Assembly (NCBI GenBank): GCA_037442065.1
Contig: JBBIQZ010000010.1
Location: forward strand, 1-22,178
DNA from: JBBIQZ01 sp037442065
GTDB lineage: Bacteria > Patescibacteriota > CPR2_A > CG2-30-33-46
DNA: 22,178 nt
Direction: 5' to 3'
Positions within the stretch are counted from its first letter, which is position 1, and each line of letters opens with the position of its first letter. The notes under the pieces are model-generated. The model saw only the letters and a list, made by a program, of their open reading frames with translations, was not told where the DNA came from and made no database searches. This document shows, one piece after another, positions 6,685 to 14,114 of this stretch. Made by a program: the position numbers and the translations under genes.

Positions 6685-7792
6685 TTAAAACCTCCTTGTA
6701 AACATTAAGTGTCTCCTTAGCCATTTTCTCCCAAGAATATTTTTTAATCTGTTCTAACCCTTTTTCCATAAAACTCTTTTTAAGCCTTTCATTAGTTAGA
6801 ATCATATTTATTTTTTCTGCAATATCCTTAGGGCTTTTAGGGTCAAAGTATAAAGCTGAATCTCCCAAGATTTCTGGCAAGCAAGAATAATTAGATGAAG
6901 CTACAGGCACACCCTGGGACATTGCTTCCAGCGGCGGGAGCCCAAATCCTTCACTAAATGATGGAAAAACGTAAAGAGCAGCTTTTTTGTAGAGATAATA
7001 TAACTGCCTATCTACTACAAAATCAGTAAAAACTACTCTTTCTTTAAAATTTAAATTTTGAACAATCTTTTTTATTCTTTCTGAAAATTCATCTATCTTC
7101 CCGACCAAGGCCAAAGAAATATTGCCGGATAAAAATTTTAAAGAATAAACTAAATTCTCTAAATTTTTATGAGGGTAGGCATTCCCCACATATAAAAGAA
7201 AGGGTTGTTTAAGGTTAAACTTTTCTAAAATTTTATCATCTTCTGGAATTATTGATAGCTTTGAGGAAGGCCCACCTTCATAAGTTACAACGATTTTTTC
7301 TTTAGGAATTTTAAAATTATTTGCTATTTCTTCTTTAGTAAACTTTGAAGGAGTTATAATTTTAAAGGATTTTTTTACGGCATTCTTTATAATCATTTTA
7401 TATACTAAGTGCTTTAAATTATAAGTTAGGAAACTTTTAGTAGAAGCTCTGTTGGTTTTATGACGATGCAGGGTTAAATCGTGAATCGTTACAATAAATT
7501 TACCTTTATATAAAATAGGTACGTTAAAATGAGGAAAATGCATTAAGTCTAGATTTAATGAATCTAAAAGTTTGGGAAATTTTATCTGCTCGACTAATCC
7601 ATACCAATGGAAATCCGCCAAAACTTTTTTAAAATTTGAACCTGGCATCTTAAAGGATTCAAACTCGCTTTTTTTAAGCATTATAAAATATTCGTTTTCT
7701 TGATCTAGCTTAGCTAGATTTTCTACTAAATTAAAAGTGTAGCGACCGATTCCGGTAGCTTTAATCATCCTTGCATCAATCCCGATCTTCAT
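6671..7792 (-). CDS. GT4-family glycosyltransferase
   Basis: 373-residue GT-B retaining glycosyltransferase, cytoplasmic or peripheral to the membrane, adding a sugar from a nucleotide donor to the growing lipid-linked repeat unit. The N-terminal domain begins MKIGIDARMIKATGIGRYTFNL, with the glycine-rich acceptor-side loop. The donor domain starts near FLLYVGNAYPHKN (198-210). The EX7E motif is SEGFGLPPLEAMSQG (E281 and E289). Both donor and acceptor are unknown; with rmd, gmd and fcl nearby, GDP-rhamnose or GDP-fucose would be reasonable donors, but this is inference. Four bases separate it from the stop of the upstream pseudogene remnant. A weak GAGG lies about 12 bases before the ATG. Confidence 0.93.
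   Translation of the reverse strand: MKIGIDARMIKATGIGRYTFNLVENLAKLDQENEYFIMLKKSEFESFKMPGSNFKKVLADFHWYGLVEQIKFPKLLDSLNLDLMHFPHFNVPILYKGKFIVTIHDLTLHRHKTNRASTKSFLTYNLKHLVYKMIIKNAVKKSFKIITPSKFTKEEIANNFKIPKEKIVVTYEGGPSSKLSIIPEDDKILEKFNLKQPFLLYVGNAYPHKNLENLVYSLKFLSGNISLALVGKIDEFSERIKKIVQNLNFKERVVFTDFVVDRQLYYLYKKAALYVFPSFSEGFGLPPLEAMSQGVPVASSNYSCLPEILGDSALYFDPKSPKDIAEKINMILTNERLKKSFMEKGLEQIKKYSWEKMAKETLNVYKEVLIGKN
6691..6697 (-). promoter_or_regulatory. perfect Shine-Dalgarno site for a TTG start
   Basis: AAGGAGG on the minus strand, six bases before the TTG at 6684. It lies inside the coding end of the upstream GT4 gene. It is the strongest ribosome site noticed in the window and decides an otherwise doubtful non-ATG start. 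Confidence 0.85.
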
Positions 7793-7796
7793 AGAT

Positions 7797-8438
7797 TTAT
7801 CTTACCTCAAATAGCTGTAAAATTGTACCATCCGGCAGACTATAATTTTGAACATCTTTTAGTTCGCCATTTATTTTTAAGCTCTTCTGAACATTTTCAA
7901 TATCTTTAAGGGATTCTCTTCTTATGGAAACAAAATCTCCCCTTTGAATTTCTTGGTAATTAATCAAGGGAACTTTATAAAGTCTTGAATAATAAGAAAT
8001 ACCCCAATTATTAAACCATATACTATCTAAACCGGTAAAAAATAACCTGGCCTTTTTAGAAGATACTTGCTTAATTAAATCTTCTTGACGCCAATTTTCT
8101 TTTTGGGGAGGACCTACAATATAACCATGCTGAGCATAAACCACAATTCTAGCGTTAAATAATTTAAAACTGATCTCTTTAGGAATTAAGACTGTGCCGA
8201 AACTTATAGTATAAAATGTTAGGACTGAAAAAAGAATTATAAAAATAGAAAACAGGTTTTTAAACACTTTGTTTTTAAAAAAATCAATCCAAAAAACAGA
8301 GATTAATGCTACAAAAGGTACTAAAGGAAAGATATATCTTGCATCTTTATTAGGCAAGGTATTTAAAAGACGTGTAAAATTATCCTGACGATTACTTCTA
8401 AAACCTATAACTACTGGGTAGTCTTTAATGTAAGGCAA
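7797..8438 (-). pseudogene. C-terminal remnant of a GT39/ArnT-like membrane glycosyltransferase
   Basis: The open frame from a TTG at 8438 gives 213 residues, but the first ~25 (PYIKDYPVVIGFRSNRQDNFTRLLN) are the middle of a GT2 protein, not a start. From about base 8355 the sequence switches in frame to LPNKDARYIFPLVPFVALISVFW, the end of the transmembrane core typical of GT39-type (protein mannosyltransferase/ArnT-like) polyprenyl-phosphate-sugar transferases. A second membrane segment (FSIFIILFSVLTFYTISFG) and ~130 polar extracytoplasmic residues to the stop follow. A whole enzyme of this type has 450-600 residues with the catalytic loop near its N-terminus, all missing here, so this product could not be active. 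No ribosome site fits the TTG. The identification of the C-terminal half rests on the motif and on hydrophobicity. Confidence 0.7.
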
Positions 8439-8756
8439 AAAGTTTGATATTTCACCAACATCAATCTGGATATCACTGTCAGTAAAAACAAATATCTTTT
8501 GTCGAGGCCTTAAAGCCAGTTTTTAAGGCTTCACTATAACCTTTATTTATTTTATGGTTAACTAAATATAAATTTGTAACTTTCCTTTTAAAATCTTCAA
8601 CTATTTTTCTTGTTTTGTCCCTTGAACCATCATTTACAATAATAATTTCATAATCATTGCTAATTTTATTTAAGGATTTATTAACATTTTGGATAAATTT
8701 TTTTATATTTTCTTCCTCGTCAAAAGCAGGAGCAAAAAAGAAATAGAACTAGACAT
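8355..8756 (-). pseudogene. frameshifted N-terminal half of a DPM1-like GT2 glycosyltransferase
   Basis: The minus strand from 8756 starts with an ATG overlapping the stop of the upstream gene (ATGTCTAG). It encodes a polyprenyl-phosphate-sugar synthase-like GT2: MSSSIS, then FAPAFDEEENIKKF, DYEIIIVNDGSRDKT, NKGYSEALKTGFKAST, and the metal-binding FTDSDIQID (8460-8483 for TDSDIQID). The motifs lie in three successive frames. One break is at the run of six A (plus strand 8734-8739), where one more base restores frame. The other is at the run of five A (8484-8488), where one base fewer or two more restores frame. After VIGFRSNRQDNFTRLLN the GT2 sequence ends abruptly and continues as GT39 sequence. 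The intact parent would have ~230-330 residues. Such GT2 enzymes load a lipid carrier used by GT39 enzymes, so the two were plausibly adjacent partners before a deletion. Confidence 0.75.
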
Positions 8757-10095
8757 TGCCTTTCTCTTTTCCCAAAACCATGTTCTCTAAGACTACTAGC
8801 AGTCCGACAGCTATCCAAATATGAGTAACATAAAGAGTTGAAAATGTTTGATATTGTATTGCAAAACCTATAAGGACTGCTAAAAAACTTAAAAGCAAAA
8901 CCCTTATATAAGAATCATTGGTCTTTAAAAATGCTATTATCCCTTTTATGAATATATATCCTAAAGCAAAAATTAAGATTAAAAACCCTAAGACTCCGGT
9001 TTCGGCTAAAACTTCTAAAGGTTCATTATTTACTATAGGCCACCCTCCTTCAGGAACGCTTGAGGAATAATTGCTAATATATGGACCGAAGTTTCCTGCG
9101 CCGATTCCTAAAATTGGGTGCTTTAGAAAAATTTCAAAAGCAAGATTACGAGCCTTTGTTCTTCCTTCTACTGATTCTCCTTGTGAAACATTTAGGGATT
9201 GTTGTGATAAATTCTCGACGCCCACAGAAACATCACGATTGGTAATGAATGTTGAAATACCGATAGAAAAAACAGCTAAAAAAATAGCTAAAATAATTGT
9301 TGAGATAATATAAATTCCTTTTTTGGTATTCCATTCCCTAAACGCCGTGATTAAAAATATAATAAAGATCGCAATAGATGAAGCAAAACCTCCCCTGGAT
9401 ACAGTTAAAACTAAATCAAAAATTATAAGAAATATTGCTAAAAGATACCGCTTAGATATCTCTTTTTTTCTTAATGCTAAACCTAAAAAGATACTAAAGG
9501 GGATAATTAAAAAACTGGCAAAATATAAAGGCTCAAGAGCTGTTGATTGAATTCTCGGAAAACCAAAAACCGTATTAGTGTAGATCGGTTTTAAGCCTGT
9601 CAACCATAAAGGGACATTAAAACTATCGGCGACAAATTGATATATTCCAAATAAACAGACCGTTACAGTAGACCAAAAGAATACCTTCTCAATTTTTCTT
9701 AGTTGCTCTTTTTCTTTAACAAGATTAATAACTAAAAAGTATACTAAAAAAACAAAGCTAGTAAACACAAAAACCATTAGTGATCTTTTAATGTTTAAGG
9801 CTTGAGTAAAAGACAATAAAACAACTGCCAAATAGAGAAGCAGTAAAATTAAAGATTTATCAAAAAACATCTTTTGTTTCTTTTTTATAATATTTACTAA
9901 AAAAGCCAGAAAAAGAGAAACAGCGATTATTTGGCTAATTCTTATAGTAATACCCCCTAAAAAAGGTAAGTCATATGATGGTATTCTTTCAAAGGGCAAA
10001 AAGAATATCAATAAAAAAATACCTATTTTATAATTTTCTAAAAAATAATAAGTTAAAGCTAAAGTTGCTGCTATTAAACTAAGAATAATAATCAT
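8749..10095 (-). CDS. O-antigen polymerase/ligase family membrane protein (Wzy_C type), first copy
   Basis: 448 residues with about eleven hydrophobic segments from the N-terminus onward. The family region is recognisable: FGFPRIQSTALEPLYFASFL (with the GXPRXXSTXXEP-like loop of O-antigen ligases), LTVSRGGFASSIAIF, then after a polar loop AFEIFLKHPILGIGAGNFGPY and NNEPLEVLAETGVLGFLILIF. Acts at the outer face of the membrane on lipid-linked glycans, as repeat-unit polymerase or as ligase. The ATG overlaps the gmd stop by one base (TAATG), so translation is probably re-initiated from gmd. Only distantly similar by eye to the second such protein downstream, so they are unlikely to be a recent duplication. 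Confidence 0.87.
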   Translation of the reverse strand: MIIILSLIAATLALTYYFLENYKIGIFLLIFFLPFERIPSYDLPFLGGITIRISQIIAVSLFLAFLVNIIKKKQKMFFDKSLILLLLYLAVVLLSFTQALNIKRSLMVFVFTSFVFLVYFLVINLVKEKEQLRKIEKVFFWSTVTVCLFGIYQFVADSFNVPLWLTGLKPIYTNTVFGFPRIQSTALEPLYFASFLIIPFSIFLGLALRKKEISKRYLLAIFLIIFDLVLTVSRGGFASSIAIFIIFLITAFREWNTKKGIYIISTIILAIFLAVFSIGISTFITNRDVSVGVENLSQQSLNVSQGESVEGRTKARNLAFEIFLKHPILGIGAGNFGPYISNYSSSVPEGGWPIVNNEPLEVLAETGVLGFLILIFALGYIFIKGIIAFLKTNDSYIRVLLLSFLAVLIGFAIQYQTFSTLYVTHIWIAVGLLVVLENMVLGKEKGNV

Positions 10096-11072
10096 TAATT
10101 CTTTTTTTCTAGCCTTTTTATGTCTTCATCTACCATCATCTCTACCAGTTCCTTAAAAGAAACTTCAGGCTCCCACCCCAAAATCTTTCTCGCCTTACTG
10201 GAATCAGATATTAAATGCTCTACCTCGGCCGGCCTAAAAAACTCTTTATCGATTTTGACATATTTTTCCCAATCTAAACCTACATGGTTGAAAGCTATTT
10301 CTACAAATTCTTTAACTGAGTGAGCTTCTCCTGTACCAACCACATAATCATCGGGTTTTTCTTGTTGAAGCATCAACCACATTGCTTTTATATAATCACC
10401 GGCAAACCCCCAATCTCTTTTAGAATCTAAATTACCAAGTTTTAAATCCTTAGAAAGTCCAAGTTTAATCTTGGCTACCCCATCTGATATTTTACGAGTC
10501 ACAAATTCTAATCCTCTTCTGGGTGATTCGTGATTAAATAAGATCCCCGAACAAACAAATAGATTAAAGCTTTCTCTATAATTTACGGTTATAAAATGTC
10601 CGTAAACTTTAGCGACTCCGTAAGGACTCCTTGGGTAAAATGGAGTTTTTTCTGATTGTGGAATCTCCTGCACTTTTCCAAACATTTCCGAAGAAGAAGC
10701 TTGGTAAAATTTAGCTTTAGGAACAACTACTCTCATGGCCTCAAGCATTCTGGTAACCCCTAAGGCTGTAAATTCCCCTGTTAAAACTGGTTGATTCCAA
10801 GAAGTAGGAACAAAACTTTGAGCAGCTAAATTATAAATTTCGTCTGGTTGGGTTTTGGTCATAATTTCTGTTAAAGAAGAAAGGTCTAATAAATCTCCTT
10901 GAAGAAGATTTATTCTATCTTTTAAATGATCAACCCTTAAAAGAGTTTCGGTTGATGAACGCCTAACCATTCCAAAAACTTCATAATTTTTATCTAACAG
11001 AAATTCGGCCAGATAAGACCCGTCTTGGCCAGTTATTCCGGTTATTAAAGCTCTTTTTTTCGCTAACGGCAT
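10095..11072 (-). CDS. gmd: GDP-mannose 4,6-dehydratase
   Basis: Converts GDP-D-mannose to GDP-4-keto-6-deoxy-D-mannose, using bound NADP, in the cytoplasm. 325 residues, an extended short-chain dehydrogenase of normal length. Diagnostic N-terminus TGITGQDGSYLAE (11-23), catalytic SSSEMFG (126-132) with E129, and the Y151-x3-K155 pair in SPYGVAK. RRGLEFVTRKIS and GNLDSKRDWGFAGDYIKAMW are signatures of this enzyme rather than of other epimerases. AAGGAG lies five bases before the ATG (11078-11083). Its product feeds rmd next door and probably fcl nine kilobases upstream in the same transcription direction. A promoter in the 56-base gap upstream suggests independent expression. Confidence 0.97.
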   Translation of the reverse strand: MPLAKKRALITGITGQDGSYLAEFLLDKNYEVFGMVRRSSTETLLRVDHLKDRINLLQGDLLDLSSLTEIMTKTQPDEIYNLAAQSFVPTSWNQPVLTGEFTALGVTRMLEAMRVVVPKAKFYQASSSEMFGKVQEIPQSEKTPFYPRSPYGVAKVYGHFITVNYRESFNLFVCSGILFNHESPRRGLEFVTRKISDGVAKIKLGLSKDLKLGNLDSKRDWGFAGDYIKAMWLMLQQEKPDDYVVGTGEAHSVKEFVEIAFNHVGLDWEKYVKIDKEFFRPAEVEHLISDSSKARKILGWEPEVSFKELVEMMVDEDIKRLEKKN

Positions 11073-11098
11073 AAAAACTCCTTATATAAATATAAGAT

Positions 11099-11127
11099 AT
11101 CTTACCAATTTTCCCCTGTTGATTCAA
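11099..11127 (-). promoter_or_regulatory. internal promoter upstream of gmd
   Basis: On the minus strand, TTGAAT (11122-11127, 4 of 6) and TAAGAT (11099-11104, 4 of 6) are exactly 17 bases apart. A TG (11106-11107) one base before the -10 makes it extended. The expected start lies about 20 bases before the gmd ATG, upstream of its AAGGAG. Confidence 0.5.
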
Positions 11128-11128
11128 C

Positions 11129-12088
11129 TTACAAATTCTTTTCCCGCCAATAATCCAAGGTATCTTTTAAAGTCTTTTCTAACGGGATTTCCGGCTTCCA
11201 TCCAGTCGCTTTTTTAAATTTTGAGTAATCAGAAGATAAAATTGGTATATCAGAAGGGCGTAAAAATTCCTTATTAACCTTAACTTTAATTTTGACCTTG
11301 GCATTTTTTAATAAAGTAGTAAGAATATCCGCCATTTTATAGGCTTTTCTGGAAGAAAGATTATAAACCCCTCCAGCCTTGCATTTTTTGATAGCTAAAA
11401 AATATGCTCGGCAAATATCCCTAACATCGGTAAAATCTCTTTTAGCATCGAGGTTGCCTACTTCAATTACTGGCGGTTTTATTCCTTTTTCTATTTCAAT
11501 AATCTGTTTTACAAAAGACGGAATTGCAAAATTGCCTTGCTGACGAGGACCAATATGGTTTAAGGGTCTTAAAATAACAACCGGGATTTGATAGTTTAAA
11601 AAATACTGCAAACCTAAAAATTCTTGGAATAATTTAGAAACCGCATAAGGATTATTAGGCCTTAAGGGATTTTTTTCGGTTAAGGGAACCTCGTTTGGTT
11701 TAACAGCTCCGTAAACTTGGCCGGAGCTTATAGTAATAATTTTTGTTTTTGGATTTTGAGCCTTTACCGCTTCTAGAATATTAAACTGGCTAATCATATT
11801 ATTGGTTAAAATTTCTTGAGAAATTTTCCAAGAATCACCTGGAGCCGACAGTGCTGCTAAATGAACAATCGCATCTGGTTTTGATTTTTTAACAATGTCT
11901 AAAACAAATTTTTTATCTTTTAGATCACCTACAAATACCCACTTTTTATAATCAGGAAAAGCTAATCTAAAATCTTCTTGGACTTCCCCAAAACCAGTAC
12001 CAAAAATGTTAATATCTTTTTTGTCTCTCAAATATTCTGATAGATAAAAACCAACAAATCCGGTTGCGCCAGTAATTAAAATTCTCAT
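11129..12088 (-). CDS. rmd: GDP-6-deoxy-D-lyxo-4-hexulose (GDP-4-keto-6-deoxymannose) reductase
   Basis: Reduces the GMD product to GDP-D-rhamnose with NAD(P)H in the cytoplasm. With the start used here it has 319 residues. TGATGFVG nucleotide-binding loop at 6-13, catalytic ISSGQVYG (S121/S122), Y148-x3-K152 in NPYAVSK. Downstream signatures RPLNHIGPRQQGNF, GNLDAKRDFTDVRDICRAY and LRPSDIPIL are hallmarks of this enzyme. A longer frame starts at an ATG at 12112, but that ATG overlaps a perfect extended -10 (12111-12119). AAGGGAG (12093-12099) precedes the inner ATG, which also begins the expected first beta strand (MRILITG), so the inner start is preferred. A GDP-fucose-type or other 4-ketoreductase is the alternative, but the RPSD[IV]PIL motif favours RMD. 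Confidence 0.9.
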   Translation of the reverse strand: MRILITGATGFVGFYLSEYLRDKKDINIFGTGFGEVQEDFRLAFPDYKKWVFVGDLKDKKFVLDIVKKSKPDAIVHLAALSAPGDSWKISQEILTNNMISQFNILEAVKAQNPKTKIITISSGQVYGAVKPNEVPLTEKNPLRPNNPYAVSKLFQEFLGLQYFLNYQIPVVILRPLNHIGPRQQGNFAIPSFVKQIIEIEKGIKPPVIEVGNLDAKRDFTDVRDICRAYFLAIKKCKAGGVYNLSSRKAYKMADILTTLLKNAKVKIKVKVNKEFLRPSDIPILSSDYSKFKKATGWKPEIPLEKTLKDTLDYWREKNL

Positions 12089-12092
12089 TTTT

Positions 12093-12099
12093 CTCCCTT
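12093..12099 (-). promoter_or_regulatory. Shine-Dalgarno site fixing the rmd start
   Basis: AAGGGAG on the minus strand, four bases before the ATG at 12088. It would be coding sequence in the longer reading frame from 12112. Confidence 0.75.
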
Positions 12100-12110
12100 C
12101 TGTTTTTGCC

Positions 12111-12119
12111 ATTATATCA
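12111..12119 (-). promoter_or_regulatory. consensus extended -10 promoter of rmd
   Basis: TG-A-TATAAT, a perfect extended -10, lies in the 38-base gap upstream of the rmd ATG. The expected start is about 16-17 bases before that ATG, just ahead of AAGGGAG. No convincing -35 is present, as is common for extended -10 promoters. It would drive rmd and, by read-through, gmd and the genes after it, separately from the glycosyltransferases upstream. Confidence 0.7.
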
Positions 12120-12126
12120 CAGGCTT

Positions 12127-13269
12127 TTATTTATTTTGATTTACCTTCTCAAACACCTCAACAAGCTTTCTGGCACTTTTAACCCAAGCAAATTTTTTAA
12201 TTTGACTCATACCGTTTTCAATCATCTGCTTTTTTAAATCTGGGTTATTTAAAACTTTTAAAATGGCCTCTTTTATTTCATTGGTGTCTTTAGGGTCAAC
12301 TAGGATAGCGGCGTCTCCGGCTACTTCGGGCATAGAAGATGTGTTTGAAGTTATAACTGGCACTTCACAAGCCATAGCTTCTAGTATAGGAATGCCAAAA
12401 CCTTCATAAAAAGAAGGGTAAAGAAAAAGACTGGCGCCAGAATATAAAGAAGGAAGATCTTCTTCTGGGACATAACCTGTTTTTATAATTTTTAAGCCTT
12501 CTTTTTGAGCTTCTTTAATTGTTTCAAGAAGGTTTTCGTCTTGCCAGCCTTTTCCTCCAGCTAGAACTAGGCAGTATTCATCTTTTATAGAAGAAGGGAG
12601 TAGGGAATAGGCTTTAACAATCCCGGAAACATTCTTTCGAGGTTCCAAAGTAGAGGTAAAAAGAAGATACTTACCCTTAATATTGTATCTCTGCTTTACT
12701 TTTTGGATTTTTTCTTGAGGAGATTTTTGAAAAAGCTCCTGGTCAAAAGACGGATAAATAATTGTTATTTTCCCCGGATTCACCTTATAATTTTCTATAA
12801 TTTCTTTTTTTGAATTTTCAGAAATTGTTATAATATGTTTTGATTTTTCAATCGATCTCGGCATATTTTTAGTTAAAAACTTAACATTTTTTTGTTCGCC
12901 ATATTGAGGAAATTTTAAATAAGATAAATCGTAAATAACAATTATGCTTTTACTTTTAAAAATCGGCCAGCGAACAAAATTGGAAAAGAAAAAAATATCA
13001 GGGGCTTTTAAAAACAAATTTAGAGGAACTTTAATCCCTAATTTAAAAAGTTTTGTATAAACCCTAATCGGAAAATGAATAAATTTGAATTTAAAATTTG
13101 CTGTTCTTAAATGATTTAAATTACTAGTATCTAAAAAAAATTTCCAAATCACCAGCTTATAATCATTCTTAAAATCAATACTTTCTAAAGCCTTAATAAT
13201 ATGGTAGGTATAGTACCCAACTCCTGTTTTATTTTTTAATATTGGTTGACTATCAATAGCAATTTTCAT
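12127..13269 (-). CDS. GT4-family glycosyltransferase
   Basis: 380-residue retaining GT-B enzyme, probably acting on the cytoplasmic face of the membrane during repeat-unit assembly. Begins MKIAIDSQPILKNKTGVGYYTYHI. Donor domain FTSTLEPRKNVSGIVKAY (204-221), motif typical of mannosyltransferase-like GT4 proteins. EX7E is YEGFGIPILEAMACEVPV (E289, E297), then SMPEVAGDAAILVDP. Donor sugar not determinable; the EPRKN motif is frequent among mannosyl/rhamnosyl GT4 enzymes. Start and upstream GT2 stop overlap as ATGA (13266-13269), showing coupling. Confidence 0.93.
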   Translation of the reverse strand: MKIAIDSQPILKNKTGVGYYTYHIIKALESIDFKNDYKLVIWKFFLDTSNLNHLRTANFKFKFIHFPIRVYTKLFKLGIKVPLNLFLKAPDIFFFSNFVRWPIFKSKSIIVIYDLSYLKFPQYGEQKNVKFLTKNMPRSIEKSKHIITISENSKKEIIENYKVNPGKITIIYPSFDQELFQKSPQEKIQKVKQRYNIKGKYLLFTSTLEPRKNVSGIVKAYSLLPSSIKDEYCLVLAGGKGWQDENLLETIKEAQKEGLKIIKTGYVPEEDLPSLYSGASLFLYPSFYEGFGIPILEAMACEVPVITSNTSSMPEVAGDAAILVDPKDTNEIKEAILKVLNNPDLKKQMIENGMSQIKKFAWVKSARKLVEVFEKVNQNK

Positions 13270-14114
13270 TTCCCTGGCCTCAATATCTCTTTTAAAGACC
13301 CCCAGAAATAGTTTTTATAAAAATTAAAAAGACTTTTAAATGGCTTAGGAGAATAGTTTTTATAAACAAAGTTTCTAAACTTTATATTAGTATCTGATTT
13401 TATGGAAAATAATGATTTTATAAAAAGGGTGAAATTTAACTTCTTGCCATATTTTATATTGCCGCAAGATTCTGCATTATTATAAACAATGCTTTTGCCG
13501 CTTACTATCAAATTATAGCCATTCTTTTTTGCCCTCATTGAAAATTCTAAGTCGCCGAAATATTGAGGAACTTTTTTTGCGTTATAAAAACCAATTTTCT
13601 TAAAAACTTCTTGCTTTATCAAAACCCCCATTCCGGTAAGCCAGTCAGCATTAAAAATAGATTGTTTGTCATCTAAATTATGATTAAATTCCCCCCGTTT
13701 CCAATCAACAATCCCACCATAATACCAAAGTTTTTGGGTTCCTTCTTCATAGATTTTTGAACCAATAAGACTGTTAGGATACTCCTTGGCGCACTCTATT
13801 AATTTCGTTAAAAAATCCGGCGCAACCTCAACATCGTTATTAATTGTTACAATATAATCTGCTTTGTTTTTTAAAGCTTCTTTAACGCCAAGGTTAGTAG
13901 CCGCCGACCACCAAAGATTGCCATCGCCTTTTAAAATAATAACTTTGGGATATTTTTCTTTGATGATTTCGGCTGAATTGTCGGTTGAACCATCATCTAT
14001 AATAATTATTTCAAAATTGGGATAAGAAACTTTTTCTAAAGACTTTAAAAACTTTAAAGTGTAGGAAATTCCATCATGAATAGGAGTAACTATTGAAACT
14101 TTAGGATAATCCAT
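13266..14114 (-). CDS. GT2-family glycosyltransferase (rhamnosyltransferase-like)
   Basis: 282 residues, GT-A fold, inverting. VSIVTPIHDG (6-15) begins the nucleotide-binding domain; IIIIDDGSTD (36-45) holds D40/D41. GNLWWSAATNLGV (65-77) is a stretch shared by many rhamnosyltransferase-like GT2 proteins of surface-polysaccharide loci. TINNDVEVAPDFL (90-102) gives the metal-binding acid D94. WLTGMGVLIKQEVF and PQYFGDLEFSMRAKKNG complete the acceptor side. There is no membrane segment, so it is a soluble or peripheral enzyme. AAAGGAAG (14121-14128) lies six bases before the ATG. It overlaps the upstream GT4 gene by 14 bases. Rhamnose as the sugar is inference from the motif and from rmd in the locus. 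Confidence 0.92.
   Translation of the reverse strand: MDYPKVSIVTPIHDGISYTLKFLKSLEKVSYPNFEIIIIDDGSTDNSAEIIKEKYPKVIILKGDGNLWWSAATNLGVKEALKNKADYIVTINNDVEVAPDFLTKLIECAKEYPNSLIGSKIYEEGTQKLWYYGGIVDWKRGEFNHNLDDKQSIFNADWLTGMGVLIKQEVFKKIGFYNAKKVPQYFGDLEFSMRAKKNGYNLIVSGKSIVYNNAESCGNIKYGKKLNFTLFIKSLFSIKSDTNIKFRNFVYKNYSPKPFKSLFNFYKNYFWGSLKEILRPGK

Noticed and set aside
11093..11104. 12-bp palindrome TAAGATATCTTA as an operator
   Set aside because: It coincides with the gmd -10, is short and AT-rich, and has no second copy noticed elsewhere; expected by chance at this composition.
12089..12112. Longer rmd start at 12112
   Set aside because: That ATG overlaps a perfect extended -10 and the added codons contain AAGGGAG; the inner ATG begins the first beta strand.
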